Source: Caulobacter sp. 602-1
GTDB lineage: Bacteria; Pseudomonadota; Alphaproteobacteria; Caulobacterales; Caulobacteraceae
Reading direction: 5' to 3'
Length of the DNA: 64,000 nt
NCBI RefSeq assembly: GCF_003931565.1
Contig: NZ_RRYI01000003.1
Span: 310,001 to 374,000, forward strand
How positions within the stretch are numbered: position 1 is the first letter of the stretch; each line of letters starts with the position of its first letter. Made by a program: the position numbers and the translations under genes. Under the pieces are notes generated by a model. The model made no database searches and was not told the DNA's origin. It saw only the letters and a program-made list of their open reading frames with translations. Shown here one piece after another: positions 48,172 to 58,602 of this stretch.

Positions 48172-48290
48172 GAAACGCCCCCAAGAAACGTAACCGAGAA
48201 GTCCACTTGTCTTGACCTTGCGGACGGATGCTAACCAGACGCATCGCCGCTGTCGCGCGACATAGATACACGGGTTTCAGGGAGCCTTCG

Positions 48291-48953
48291 ATGGACGTGA
48301 TCGACGCCGTCAACCGCCGCATGTCGGTGCGCGCCTTCAAGCCCGATCCCGTGGATGGGGCCCTGGTCCGCGAACTGTTGGAAGCGGCCGCCCGCGCGCC
48401 GTCCGGCGGCAACCTTCAGCCCTGGCGCGTCCAGGCCATCGCCGGCGAGCCGCTGGAGACGCTTAAGGCGACCATGCTGGCCCGCGTGGCCGCGCCCGAC
48501 CCGACCGAATACGACGTCTATCCGGCCAATCTGTGGGAGCCGCTGCGTACGCGCCGCTTCCAGGTCGGCGAGGACATGTACGGCGCGCTGGGCATCCCGC
48601 GCGAGGACAAGATCCAGCGCCTGCAGTGGTTCTCGACCAACGGCCAGGGCTTCGGCGCGCCGGTGCAGTTGTTCTTCTCGATCGACCGCCGCTGCGGCCC
48701 GCCGCAGTGGAGCGACGTCGGCATGCTGATGCAGACCTTCATGCTGCTGGCGGTCGAGCGGGGCCTGGACACCTGCCCGCAGGAGTTCTGGTCGCACTAC
48801 AACAGGATCGTCGACGACCATGTCGGCCTGCCGGAAGGCCATATGCTGTTCTCCGGCATGGCCCTGGGCTACCGCGACGAGGCCGCGCCGGTGAACAACT
48901 TCCGCTCGCGGCGCGCCCCGTTCGAGGAGTGGGGAGAGCTGAAGGGGTTCTAA
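48291..48953 (+). CDS. Nitroreductase family protein
   Basis: The product is 220 residues from the ATG at 48291, chosen because of AGGGAG six bases ahead. The FMN-binding start DVIDAVNRRMSVRAFKPDP and AARAPSGGNLQPWRVQAI are standard for NAD(P)H-dependent nitroreductases. CPQEFWSHYN and GMALGYRDEAAPVNNF are near the C-terminus. The physiological substrate is unknown. It diverges from mtgA and meets the WD40-like gene tail to tail. Confidence 0.9.
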   Translation: MDVIDAVNRRMSVRAFKPDPVDGALVRELLEAAARAPSGGNLQPWRVQAIAGEPLETLKATMLARVAAPDPTEYDVYPANLWEPLRTRRFQVGEDMYGALGIPREDKIQRLQWFSTNGQGFGAPVQLFFSIDRRCGPPQWSDVGMLMQTFMLLAVERGLDTCPQEFWSHYNRIVDDHVGLPEGHMLFSGMALGYRDEAAPVNNFRSRRAPFEEWGELKGF

Positions 48954-48963
48954 CCCGCGAGCT

Positions 48964-49995
48964 CTAGCCGGCGAACTGGCGCGGCCCGGAAAGGTCTGGA
49001 ATCTCCAGCACGCCCGCCTCGCCGCTCTCGTCGCCCCAGGCGAAGAACCGGCCGTCGGCGCTGGTCGAGAGGGCGCTGATCGGGGCGCCCTTTTCGGCCT
49101 TCAGGGTCTCGATGCGGCCGTTGCGCATGTGCGCGGCCCAGATCTTGCCGTTGTCCTGGGCGGCCAGGCAGACCGGCTGGGCGTCGATCCCCGCCACCCG
49201 GACGACCATCGAATCGCGGGAGAAGCCGATCTCGGCGGCTTCCTTGCCCATCGGGCCGTTGGCGCCGGCGAACGGCCAGATGACCGCGCCCGAGGCGCCG
49301 GCCGTGGCCAGCAGGTTGCCCTTGTCGAAGAAGGCCACGCTCTTGATCTTCGAGGGGTAGCCGCCCATCCGCATGTCCTTGCCGTCGGACAGGCGCCAGC
49401 CGTGCAGCTGGTTCTCCTGCATCGACGAAATCAGGAACTTCCCGTCCGGGCTGAACGCCACGGCGATATGGCTGCCGGCCCACTTCAACACGGTCGGCTT
49501 CTGGTCGGCGATGCGAGCGTACCACAGCTGGGCTCCGCCGTAGGTGGCGCTGGCCAGGCGACGGCCCTTGGGCTCGAAGGCCAGGCCCGACACCGTCTTC
49601 TCGTGCGTGAACGTCCGGGCGAAGGCCGGGTCGGCGGCGTCGCGGACGTGGACCTCCTTGCCGGCCGTAAAGGCGATCAGGCCCGAGGCGGCGCTGGTCG
49701 CCACGTGCTCGATCCACTTGTTCTTCACCTCGGCGATCAAGGTGGCGACCACCTCGCCCCCCTCGATTCGGCTCCAGACCACCTTGCCATCGTCGCCGCC
49801 GGTGACGACGCCGACGCCGCTGGGATGGACGGCCGCGGCCAGGACGGCCCCGCCCATCGGACCGCCATGGGCCTCGACCGTGACGAATCCGTCCTCGGTC
49901 TGAAGGCGGACGGTGCCGTCGCCCAGGGCGAACACGGCGCGGCCGGAGCGATCGAACAGGGCGTCGGTGACGAAGGCGTCAAAAGAAAAGATCAT
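48964..49995 (-). CDS. WD40-like beta-propeller protein
   Basis: The 343-residue protein has several repeats of the WD40/YncE kind (LAAAVHPSGVGVVTGGDDGKV, VSGLAFEPKGRRLASAT, IAVAFSPDGKFLISSM, ISALSTSADGRFFAWGD). There is no signal peptide, so it may be a cytoplasmic scaffold. The number and order of repeats are consistent with a seven-bladed propeller. Function is unknown. It diverges from the exbD-like gene, with a 263-base spacer between them. Confidence 0.85.
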   Translation of the reverse strand: MIFSFDAFVTDALFDRSGRAVFALGDGTVRLQTEDGFVTVEAHGGPMGGAVLAAAVHPSGVGVVTGGDDGKVVWSRIEGGEVVATLIAEVKNKWIEHVATSAASGLIAFTAGKEVHVRDAADPAFARTFTHEKTVSGLAFEPKGRRLASATYGGAQLWYARIADQKPTVLKWAGSHIAVAFSPDGKFLISSMQENQLHGWRLSDGKDMRMGGYPSKIKSVAFFDKGNLLATAGASGAVIWPFAGANGPMGKEAAEIGFSRDSMVVRVAGIDAQPVCLAAQDNGKIWAAHMRNGRIETLKAEKGAPISALSTSADGRFFAWGDESGEAGVLEIPDLSGPRQFAG

Positions 49996-50258
49996 GCGCG
50001 CGAGATAAGGCGCCGGGCCGCCGACGACCAGACTCTTTCAGAAAGCCCGCCCGCGAGGCGCAATTCGCGCCTCGGGCGAAGCCGTACCCACGAAGCTGCA
50101 CGTTCGAACGGCGTTCGGTCAAAAAGAGTCGAAAAGGGGGTTGCCATTGCGCTGCGTCGTCGGGCTTTACTTCCGCGCCCGTCTACGCCAGACGTGGCGA
50201 GGTAACGACATTTCAGGCGCGCCCGTGTCGGCGCGGCCTTCTGGGAGACAGTCAGGCT
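49996..50258. other. Spacer between the WD40-like and exbD-like genes
   Basis: These 263 bases hold no reading frame that I can support. TTGCCA at about 50143 with an AT-rich stretch near 50165 could be a weak exbD promoter. No repeat or RNA structure stands out. Confidence 0.4.
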
Positions 50259-50708
50259 ATGGCGGCTAAACTTGCTGGCGGCGGCGGTGGCCGTTATTCG
50301 CTGGGCCAGAATTCCGAAATCAACGTCACGCCCTTCGTGGACATCCTGCTGGTGCTGCTGATCATCTTCATGGTCGCCGTGCCGATGGCCGTGACCTCGA
50401 TCAAGATCGACCTGCCACCGGCGGTTCCGCCGCCCCCGAACGCTCCGAAGCCGAAGGAGCCGGTCTTCATCTCGATCCAGAAGTCGGGCGCGATCTTCAT
50501 CGCCGAGAAGCAGACCAGCCTCGACGGCCTGGAAGCCGATCTGAACGCCAAGTTCGCCGCGACCGGCCAAACCGGCCCGAAGGACGAGCAGCGCGTCATG
50601 ATCCGCGCCGACGCCGACGTGCTGTACGCCGACTTCATGGGCGTCCTGAACCAACTCCAGACCTCGGGCTGGTTCAAGGTCGGCCTGATCAACGAAGACC
50701 TGCACTAA
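50259..50708 (+). CDS. ExbD/TolR-family biopolymer transport protein
   Basis: The 149-residue protein has one membrane helix with the conserved proton-pathway Asp, NVTPFVDILLVLLIIFMVAV, then a periplasmic domain (FISIQKSGAIFIAEKQ). A Gly-rich N-terminus is cytoplasmic. It normally works with ExbB or TolQ to energise TonB or TolA, but no such gene is adjacent in this window, so its partner must be remote. A strong terminator follows. Confidence 0.9.
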   Translation: MAAKLAGGGGGRYSLGQNSEINVTPFVDILLVLLIIFMVAVPMAVTSIKIDLPPAVPPPPNAPKPKEPVFISIQKSGAIFIAEKQTSLDGLEADLNAKFAATGQTGPKDEQRVMIRADADVLYADFMGVLNQLQTSGWFKVGLINEDLH

Positions 50709-50733
50709 GCAGCTTCGGCGATCGCCAAACACG

Positions 50734-50765
50734 AAAGCCCCGGAGCTCAGGCTCCGGGGCTTTTT
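50734..50765 (+). terminator. Intrinsic terminator after the exbD-like gene
   Basis: Thirteen-base arms AAAGCCCCGGAGC and GCTCCGGGGCTTT with loop TCAG are followed by TT, for a T-run of five from 50761. Confidence 0.93.
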
Positions 50766-50839
50766 GTTTGCCCCAAGCTCTACCTTGGCGCGATCCTTGC
50801 TTGTCCTTTCGCCATCCCTTAACGGCGGAGCCCAGACAG

Positions 50840-51595
50840 ATGACGACGATCGGCGGCGGCGCGCTCACCCAGCAGCTGTATCAGAAGCTTTTCGACCGGC
50901 TGGACACCGACACCGACCAGGGCCTGAGCCTCGACGAACTGAAGGCGGGGGATTCGACCCGGTCCAGCGACGCCTTCGCCACGATGATGAAGGGCCTGGA
51001 CGCCGACCAGGACGGCAAGATCAGCCGGGCGGAAATGGCCGCCGCCCCGTCGATGGGCGGCAATCCGCCGTCGGGCTCCGCCTCGGAGGCGGTGGCCAGC
51101 CTGTTCGCCCGCGCCGATATCGATGGCGACGGCAAGCTGTCCGACGATGAAATGGAGGCCGAGAAGGCGCTGCGCCGGGCCGACACCCTGGACAACGGCT
51201 TCCTGTCCGGCCCCGTGTTCCTGGGACGCGACGCCGACGGCGACGGTTTGCGCTCGCAGGACGAGATGGCCGCGGCGATGCCGCTGAGACTGTCGGCGAG
51301 CGCGCTGCGGGTCGATGTCGAGCCCGCGCAATGGAGCCAGATCCGCTCCGGCCCCGACGACGAGACCGTGGCGTCGCCCCCGGTCCGCACGGACGAGGAC
51401 CGGCAGAGGCTCCGTGAGCAGTTCGCCGCCGACCAAGCCGAGCGCGAGTCGGGCCCGGCCGGGACGATCAAGTACCTGACGCGCGAGATCGGCGGTCTGC
51501 GCGACAAGGCGGCGGCGGATTTCGCCGCCTCGCCGATGACGCAGACCCTGTCGAGCCGCCTCTTGGCCCAGATCCTGGGCGGTCTGGCCGCCTAG
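50840..51595 (+). CDS. EF-hand calcium-binding protein
   Basis: The product is 251 residues from the ATG at 50840 ([15 protein letters not shown]). Four EF-hand loops can be placed at 22-33 ([12 protein letters not shown]), 54-65 ([12 protein letters not shown]), 93-104 ([12 protein letters not shown]) and 131-142 ([12 protein letters not shown]). In the fourth the residue at position 8 is Arg, not hydrophobic. There is no signal peptide or helix, so it is cytoplasmic or exported by a signal-less route. The C-terminal 100 residues are charged and helical. An upstream in-frame TTG at 50768 is unlikely to be used. Its stop codon overlaps the convergent COG0523 stop. Confidence 0.87.
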   Translation: MTTIGGGALTQQLYQKLFDRLDTDTDQGLSLDELKAGDSTRSSDAFATMMKGLDADQDGKISRAEMAAAPSMGGNPPSGSASEAVASLFARADIDGDGKLSDDEMEAEKALRRADTLDNGFLSGPVFLGRDADGDGLRSQDEMAAAMPLRLSASALRVDVEPAQWSQIRSGPDDETVASPPVRTDEDRQRLREQFAADQAERESGPAGTIKYLTREIGGLRDKAAADFAASPMTQTLSSRLLAQILGGLAA

Positions 51596-52722
51596 GCCGC
51601 CGTCGCCTCGAAGCCCTTGCGCAGTTCGGCCTCGTCCAGGTCGCGGCCGATGAACACCATGCGGCTGTAGCGCTTGTCCTTGTCGGTCCATTCGCGCTGG
51701 AAGTCGCCTTCCAGGATCATGTGGACGGCCTGGAACACGAGACGCTTGTTCTCGCCCTTCACGTCGATGATGCCCTTGGCGCGCAGGATGTCCGGGCCGC
51801 GCTTGGCCAGCAGGTCGTTCAGCCAGGCGGTGATCTTCTGGCCGTCCACGGGCTTGTCCAGGGTCAGGGAGACGCCCTTGACGCCATCGTCGTGGATGGC
51901 GCTGGCGTGGCCGTGGTCATGGCCATGGTGGTGATCATGACCGCAGTGTTCGTCATGGACATGCCCATGGTCGTGCCCGTGGTCATGATGGTGGTGATCA
52001 TGGCCGCAGTGCTCGTCGTGCACGTGGCCGGCCTCGCCGTGGGCCGGGTTCAGGAACGACGGCTCCAGCTCGGTGATCCGCTCCAGGTCGAAGCTGTGCT
52101 TGCCCAGGATGGCGTCCAGCGGAACGTTCGAGCGCTGGGCGCGGTGGATCGGGGCCAGCGGGTTGATCCGGCGGATACGGGCCTCGACGTGGCGCAGATC
52201 GTCCTCCGACACCAGGTCGGTCTTGTTCAGCACGATCTGGTCGGCGAAGGCGATCTGCTCGACGGCCTCCTTGCTGTCGGAGAGGCGCAGCATGATGTGC
52301 TTGGCGTCGACCACGGCGGTGACCGAATCGAGCGCCGTGCGGGCCTTGACGTCGTCGTCGACGAAGAAGGTCTGGGCCACCGGGCCCGGATCGGCCAGGC
52401 CGGTCGTCTCGACGATGATGGCGTCGAAGCCGCCCTTCCTCTTCATCAGGCCCTGGAGGACGCGGATCAGGTCGCCGCGCACCGTGCAGCAGACGCAGCC
52501 GTTGTTCATCTCGAACACTTCCTCGTCGGCCCCGACCACCAGGTCGTTGTCGATGCCGACCTCGCCGAACTCGTTGACGATCACGGCGTAGCGCTTGCCG
52601 TGCTCCTCGGTGAGGATGCGGTTGAGCAGCGTGGTCTTGCCGGCGCCGAGATAGCCGGTCAGCACGGTGACGGGGATCTTGCCACTTCCAGCAAGAGGAG
52701 GGGGAGCGGGAGCTTGGGTCAT
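51592..52722 (-). CDS. COG0523 metal-chaperone GTPase with His-rich insert
   Basis: The 376-residue protein has [10 protein letters not shown] (Walker A, residues 23-32), the family's CxCC metal motif C76-V-C78-C79, NKTDL (G4) and the C-terminal CobW domain. Residues 228-277 are a His-rich insert with two near-identical copies of [13 protein letters not shown] 21 residues apart. Members in the ZigA/ZagA/ZNG class deliver zinc under zinc starvation. The upstream gene on the same strand is a small membrane protein with a Zur-like box in front of its start, supporting a zinc role. A 16-bp palindrome lies in the spacer between the two genes. Confidence 0.93.
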   Translation of the reverse strand: MTQAPAPPPLAGSGKIPVTVLTGYLGAGKTTLLNRILTEEHGKRYAVIVNEFGEVGIDNDLVVGADEEVFEMNNGCVCCTVRGDLIRVLQGLMKRKGGFDAIIVETTGLADPGPVAQTFFVDDDVKARTALDSVTAVVDAKHIMLRLSDSKEAVEQIAFADQIVLNKTDLVSEDDLRHVEARIRRINPLAPIHRAQRSNVPLDAILGKHSFDLERITELEPSFLNPAHGEAGHVHDEHCGHDHHHHDHGHDHGHVHDEHCGHDHHHGHDHGHASAIHDDGVKGVSLTLDKPVDGQKITAWLNDLLAKRGPDILRAKGIIDVKGENKRLVFQAVHMILEGDFQREWTDKDKRYSRMVFIGRDLDEAELRKGFEATAA

Positions 52723-52734
52723 GGCCGCTATTTA

Positions 52735-52750
52735 GGAGCCTCGAGGCTCC
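52735..52750. repeat. 16-bp palindrome in the COG0523 gene leader
   Basis: GGAGCCTC is followed directly by GAGGCTCC, 13 bases upstream of the COG0523 ATG. It could fold in the mRNA near the start codon or be an operator. No T-run accompanies it. Confidence 0.5.
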
Positions 52751-52780
52751 AGCGAAAGCGGCTTGCGGCTTGAAGCCCGT

Positions 52781-53410
52781 TTAGGTCTTGAAGAATGCGA
52801 CCGCGAAGCCGACCAGCACCAGGGCCACCCCCAGGATGGTTTCCTCGTAGCGCTCGACCCATTGCAGGCCCAGGCGCTTGAAGCCGGCCAGCGACAGGCT
52901 GGTGAAGATCAGCATCCCGGCCGAGGTGGCGGCCAGCAGCACCGCGCTCAGCACCAGGAAGGCCTGCCATCCGTGCTGCATCCCGGCCAGGTAATAGGGC
53001 AGGAACGCCTCGCAGGGCGACAAGGTCAGCAGGGTGACCAGGGCGATGATCGCGGCGCGGTCGGAGGCGTAGCTGCGCCGGCCCGCCTCGGGCAGGGCGT
53101 GGTTGTGGCGCCCTCGCGCTATATAGAAGAGGCCCACGGCGACCATCAGCCCGCCGACCACCCAGTGGAACAGGCCGCCCAGCCTGGGTTCAAGCGCCAG
53201 GCCCGCGACCACCAGGCCCAGGCCGAGCGCGATCGTCAGGCCCACATGGCCGAGGCCCGCCAGCAGGGTCACGCCCAGGGTGCGGCCGGTGGACCACTTC
53301 TGGGCGCGGCCGACCAAGACGAACGGCAGCCAGTGCGTGGGCAGCGCCGCGTGCAGGAAAGCCACGGCGAAACCGGTCACGGCGATGGAGGTAAAGAAGG
53401 TTGAGTTCAC
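52781..53410 (-). CDS. Small polytopic membrane protein, candidate metal transporter
   Basis: The 209-residue protein starts at GTG and has about six hydrophobic segments. Motifs include VAFLHAALPTHWLPF near the N-terminus and TLLTLSPCEAFLPYYLAGMQ around residue 130, and a short His/Arg loop (ARGRHNHALPEAGRR). His, Cys and Glu in membrane segments would suit metal transport; the layout resembles NicO/RcnA- or TauE-like small transporters, but I cannot assign a family with certainty. No Shine-Dalgarno is visible; a TATATG -10-like sequence is close to the GTG, so the message may be leaderless. The COG0523 gene follows by 58 bases. Confidence 0.75.
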   Translation of the reverse strand: MNSTFFTSIAVTGFAVAFLHAALPTHWLPFVLVGRAQKWSTGRTLGVTLLAGLGHVGLTIALGLGLVVAGLALEPRLGGLFHWVVGGLMVAVGLFYIARGRHNHALPEAGRRSYASDRAAIIALVTLLTLSPCEAFLPYYLAGMQHGWQAFLVLSAVLLAATSAGMLIFTSLSLAGFKRLGLQWVERYEETILGVALVLVGFAVAFFKT

Positions 53411-53427
53411 GTCACGGCATATAGCGC

Positions 53428-53440
53428 GTTATAAAATAAC
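53428..53440. promoter_or_regulatory. Zur-box-like element upstream of the membrane protein/COG0523 pair
   Basis: GTTATAAAATAAC matches 12 of 13 positions of the core Zur box GTTATANTATAAC, as I recall it from enterobacterial and alphaproteobacterial Zur sites. It lies 18 bases upstream of the GTG start, where it would overlap the promoter spacer, a repressing position. Confidence 0.62.
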
Positions 53441-53507
53441 ATCCCAGGGGTCGCATCCGCCTAATCGAACTTAAGCGCCGTGGTCGTCGGATTCCGGCCC
53501 AACGGCG

Positions 53508-53535
53508 TTGACTCCCGGCCTTCTGGCTGTATAAG
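53508..53535 (+). promoter_or_regulatory. Predicted sigma-70 promoter of rplU-rpmA
   Basis: TTGACT (53508-53513) and TATAAG (53530-53535) are spaced by 16 bases. GACTC at 53510-53514 is a GANTC (CcrM-type) methylation site overlapping the -35 element. The predicted leader to the rplU ATG is about 70 bases. Confidence 0.65.
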
Positions 53536-53547
53536 TCGCGCCCTCTT

Positions 53548-53572
53548 CGCCCGCCGGGTTTCCGAGCGGGCG
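53548..53572 (+). promoter_or_regulatory. Hairpin in the rplU leader
   Basis: Arms CGCCCGC (53548-53554) and GCGGGCG (53566-53572) enclose an 11-base loop in the rplU 5' leader and are followed by TTCCCTATTTT. This could be a weak attenuator or a binding site for a ribosomal protein. No such function is proven. Confidence 0.45.
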
Positions 53573-53612
53573 TTCCCTATTTTGCGAACGCACGTTTTTA
53601 AGGCGCTAACCT

Positions 53613-54182
53613 ATGTACGCGGTGATCAAAACCGGCGGCAAGCAGTACCGGGTTCAAGCCGGCGACCTGCTGGTTGTCGAAAAGCTCGAAGGTGAACCCG
53701 GCGCTGCCGTGGCCTTCGGTGAAGTCCTGATGCTTGGCGAAGGCGAGGCCGTGACGGTCGGCGCCCCCACCGTGGACGGCGCTGTCGTCTCCGGCACCCT
53801 GCTCGAAACCCGCAAGGGCGAGAAGGTGAAGATCTTCAAGAAGATCCGTCGCCAGGGCTACCGCCGCACCCGCGGCCACCGCCAACTCGAGTCCGTCGTG
53901 CGCGTCACGTCGGTCGTCGGCGCTGGCCTGGAAGCCAAGTGGGACGGCGCGATCGACCTGACCCCGAAGGTCATCCTGAACGCCCGCGCCCGCGGCCTCG
54001 GCGACGCCGCCGTTCCGGCGACGATCCCGACCGCTTCGGAAGCCGCTCCGGCCGCCCCGAAGAAGGCCGCCAAGGCTCCGAAGGCTGCTGACGCCGCCGT
54101 CGAGCCGGCCGCCGAAGCCGCCCCGAAGAAGAAGGCCGCCCCTAAGAAGGCCGCCGCCACCACGGAGGAAGGCGAAGCCTAA
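53613..54182 (+). CDS. rplU: Ribosomal protein bL21 with long Ala/Lys tail
   Basis: The 189-residue protein has the normal L21 start MYAVIKTGGKQYRVQAGD and the RQGYRRTRGHRQ 23S-rRNA-binding block. The usual length of about 103 residues is exceeded by a tail of about 60 residues rich in Ala, Lys and Pro (EAAPAAPKKAAKAPKAA). Such tails are common in alphaproteobacteria. It is followed by rpmA after 31 bases in an operon. Confidence 0.97.
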   Translation: MYAVIKTGGKQYRVQAGDLLVVEKLEGEPGAAVAFGEVLMLGEGEAVTVGAPTVDGAVVSGTLLETRKGEKVKIFKKIRRQGYRRTRGHRQLESVVRVTSVVGAGLEAKWDGAIDLTPKVILNARARGLGDAAVPATIPTASEAAPAAPKKAAKAPKAADAAVEPAAEAAPKKKAAPKKAAATTEEGEA

Positions 54183-54213
54183 GGGCGACGCCTTCTAAAG
54201 GTAGGAGAGCAAG

Positions 54214-54483
54214 ATGGCTCACAAGAAATCAGGCGGCTCGTCCAGCAACGGTCGCGACTCAGAGTCGAAGCGCCTTGGCGTGAAGAAGTTCGGCGGCGAG
54301 AAGGTTCTCGCCGGCAACATCCTCGTGCGTCAACGCGGCACGAAGTTCTATCCGGGCACGAATGTCGGCATCGGCAAGGACCACACCCTGTTTGCGCTCG
54401 TGCAAGGCGCCGTGGGCTTCGTGACCAAGAAGCATAACCGTACGTACGTGACGGTGACTCCGGCCGCTCAACCGGCCGAGTAA
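54214..54483 (+). CDS. rpmA: Ribosomal protein bL27
   Basis: The 89-residue protein begins [20 protein letters not shown] and contains [34 protein letters not shown]. There is no N-terminal leader that would need cleavage, unlike in Firmicutes. It lies with rplU and is followed by a strong terminator, ahead of a GNAT gene. Confidence 0.98.
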   Translation: MAHKKSGGSSSNGRDSESKRLGVKKFGGEKVLAGNILVRQRGTKFYPGTNVGIGKDHTLFALVQGAVGFVTKKHNRTYVTVTPAAQPAE

Positions 54484-54548
54484 GCACGAACCAGAGTTTC
54501 TTCGGATCGTGCTTCTCACTCAGAAGACGATCCGGACAGACGATCTCT

Positions 54549-54587
54549 AGCGGGGAGTCCGGAACGCCGGGCTCCCCGCTTTTGTTT
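54549..54587 (+). terminator. Intrinsic terminator of rplU-rpmA
   Basis: Stem AGCGGGGAG(T)CCGG with CCGG(G)CTCCCCGCT and loop AACG, followed by TTTGTTTTG. The central T-G pair is the only imperfect one. Confidence 0.92.
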
Positions 54588-54674
54588 TGTCTTGCCGCCA
54601 TGAAAATCGAAAGCTTCGCCATGGCGGCGTCACGGTTCCCAAGCAAGAGGAGCCGGAAACTCTGGGAGGCGCCG

Positions 54675-55208
54675 ATGTGCGTCATCGAAGAAAGACCCGT
54701 CATCGAGACCCAGCGGCTGACGCTGCGCGCGCCGGCCAAGGCCGATGTCGACCGCGTGGCGGCCTTCTGCGTCGATCATGACGTCGCGCGCATGACCACC
54801 CGCATGCCGGCGCCCTATACCCGCGGCCACGCCGAGGACTTCGTGGCCCGTTGCGGAACCCAGGATCGCGCGCGCGACAACACCTTCGCCATCGAACTGG
54901 CCGACGAGGGCCTGATCGGCGTCATCGGCCTGTTCACCACGCCGGAGGACCGGGTCGAGTTGGGCTACTGGATCGGCCGGCCCTATTGGGGTCGCGGCTA
55001 CGCCACCGAGGCGACCCGGAGCGCGCTGGAGTGGGCCCGCTCGGCCTGGCGGAAGCGCTATGTCGTGGCCGGCCACTTCGCCGACAACGAGGCCTCGGGC
55101 CGCGTGCTGGTCAAGGCCGGCTTCCTCTATACCGGCGTCGTCGAGCACAAGCCCTCGATCGCGCGCGGCGAGCCGGCGGCGACGCGGATGATGGTGTGGC
55201 TAGCCTAA
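54675..55208 (+). CDS. GNAT acetyltransferase (RimJ-like)
   Basis: The product is 177 residues from the ATG at 54675, with GGGAGG six bases ahead; upstream in-frame starts run into the terminator. It has VIETQRLTLRAPAKADVDRV, RVELGYWIGRPYWGRGYATEA (acetyl-CoA loop) and EASGRVLVKAGF. The substrate is unknown. It sits alone after the ribosomal protein operon. A second GNAT protein of the same general class is encoded at 46940-47485. Confidence 0.9.
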   Translation: MCVIEERPVIETQRLTLRAPAKADVDRVAAFCVDHDVARMTTRMPAPYTRGHAEDFVARCGTQDRARDNTFAIELADEGLIGVIGLFTTPEDRVELGYWIGRPYWGRGYATEATRSALEWARSAWRKRYVVAGHFADNEASGRVLVKAGFLYTGVVEHKPSIARGEPAATRMMVWLA

Positions 55209-55212
55209 GCTC

Positions 55213-56172
55213 CTAAGCCGCCCGGTGCGTGTGGATCACCTTCTGCGGACCTTCGCGGAAACGCTTTTCGGCGGTGGTGATCCGCTCGCACAAGGCGTCC
55301 AGGTCCGACAGCAGCGAGTAGGTCGCGTAGATGGGGATCTCCATCAGCGCCACCTGCGCGCGCGGCATGAACTCGGTGTACTTCTTCCACGAGACATGGG
55401 CGTCGCGCGCGCTCGTCGCGCGCTGGCCCAGCGGATTCCACAGGTCCAGGTCCATCAGCTCGTCGCGGCACTGCTTCATGACCGGCAGGGCGATGTAGAG
55501 GAACAGGAAGGTCGGGGTGGCGGCGCGGCCGAACTGCGGCTGCACCTGCAGGTGCCAGATGCGGTAGGCCTCGAAGAAGCCGGCCTTGCGGACCGGATCC
55601 GGCGGCAGCCAGGTGGCCTGCTCGTTGATCAGCTCGTTGGCGGTGCTGGACCGCTTGACCAGCTCGTCGGCGGACGTGCCGGCCGGCATGGCTTTGGACA
55701 GGGCCGAGACCGGGATGGCCAGCTTGCGGGCCACATCGGTGAAGGCCACCGGCCTGCCGCCCAGGGGCGTGAATTGGCCGAAGGACGGCGCGCCGGGCAT
55801 GCTGGCGCGCTTGGTGGCGGCGGTCTTGTGCATCAGCAGCTGTTCTTCACGCTGCTGTTCCGCCCGCAGGCGGTCGAATTCGATCTCGTGGGCGGCCTGC
55901 TCCTCGGCGGTCATCCACTTGGCGCGGCCGGGACCATAGGTGCGCTCGTAGCGATTCAGCAGAACGAGGCTGTGCTCCGGCGACGGCCTGAGGCCCACCT
56001 CGGACAGGAACGTCTTGAACTCGCGCCACTGCGGCGCGACGCCGGTGCCGCGGGCGATCAAGATGTTGCGGTGGACCGACGCTTCGGCGCTATACTTGCG
56101 GTGAAGATCCTGCGTCGACAAATCGCGCAGATCCCCCGCCAGTATGCCGTTGCTGTCTTCTGCCGTAGCCAA
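55213..56172 (-). CDS. Conserved-looking protein of unknown function
   Basis: I take the TTG at 56172 as start because GGGAGG lies six bases ahead; a GTG at 56223 extends the frame by 17 codons without a ribosome-binding site. The 319-residue product is mainly helical, with charged stretches (RLRAEQQREEQLLMHKTAATK) in the middle and no signal or membrane helix. I cannot place it in a family. Codon usage is like that of the neighbours. It diverges from obgE and is convergent with the GNAT gene. Confidence 0.75.
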   Translation of the reverse strand: MATAEDSNGILAGDLRDLSTQDLHRKYSAEASVHRNILIARGTGVAPQWREFKTFLSEVGLRPSPEHSLVLLNRYERTYGPGRAKWMTAEEQAAHEIEFDRLRAEQQREEQLLMHKTAATKRASMPGAPSFGQFTPLGGRPVAFTDVARKLAIPVSALSKAMPAGTSADELVKRSSTANELINEQATWLPPDPVRKAGFFEAYRIWHLQVQPQFGRAATPTFLFLYIALPVMKQCRDELMDLDLWNPLGQRATSARDAHVSWKKYTEFMPRAQVALMEIPIYATYSLLSDLDALCERITTAEKRFREGPQKVIHTHRAA

Positions 56173-56245
56173 GGTCAGCCTCCCACTCCGTCGAGAGAAA
56201 CGACGGTTACGCTGCCAAGACACTTTGTCGCATTCTGTGGTTTAA

Positions 56246-58581
<2,336 letters not shown>

Positions 58582-58602
58582 ATCGCACGCACGAGTATCC
58601 CC

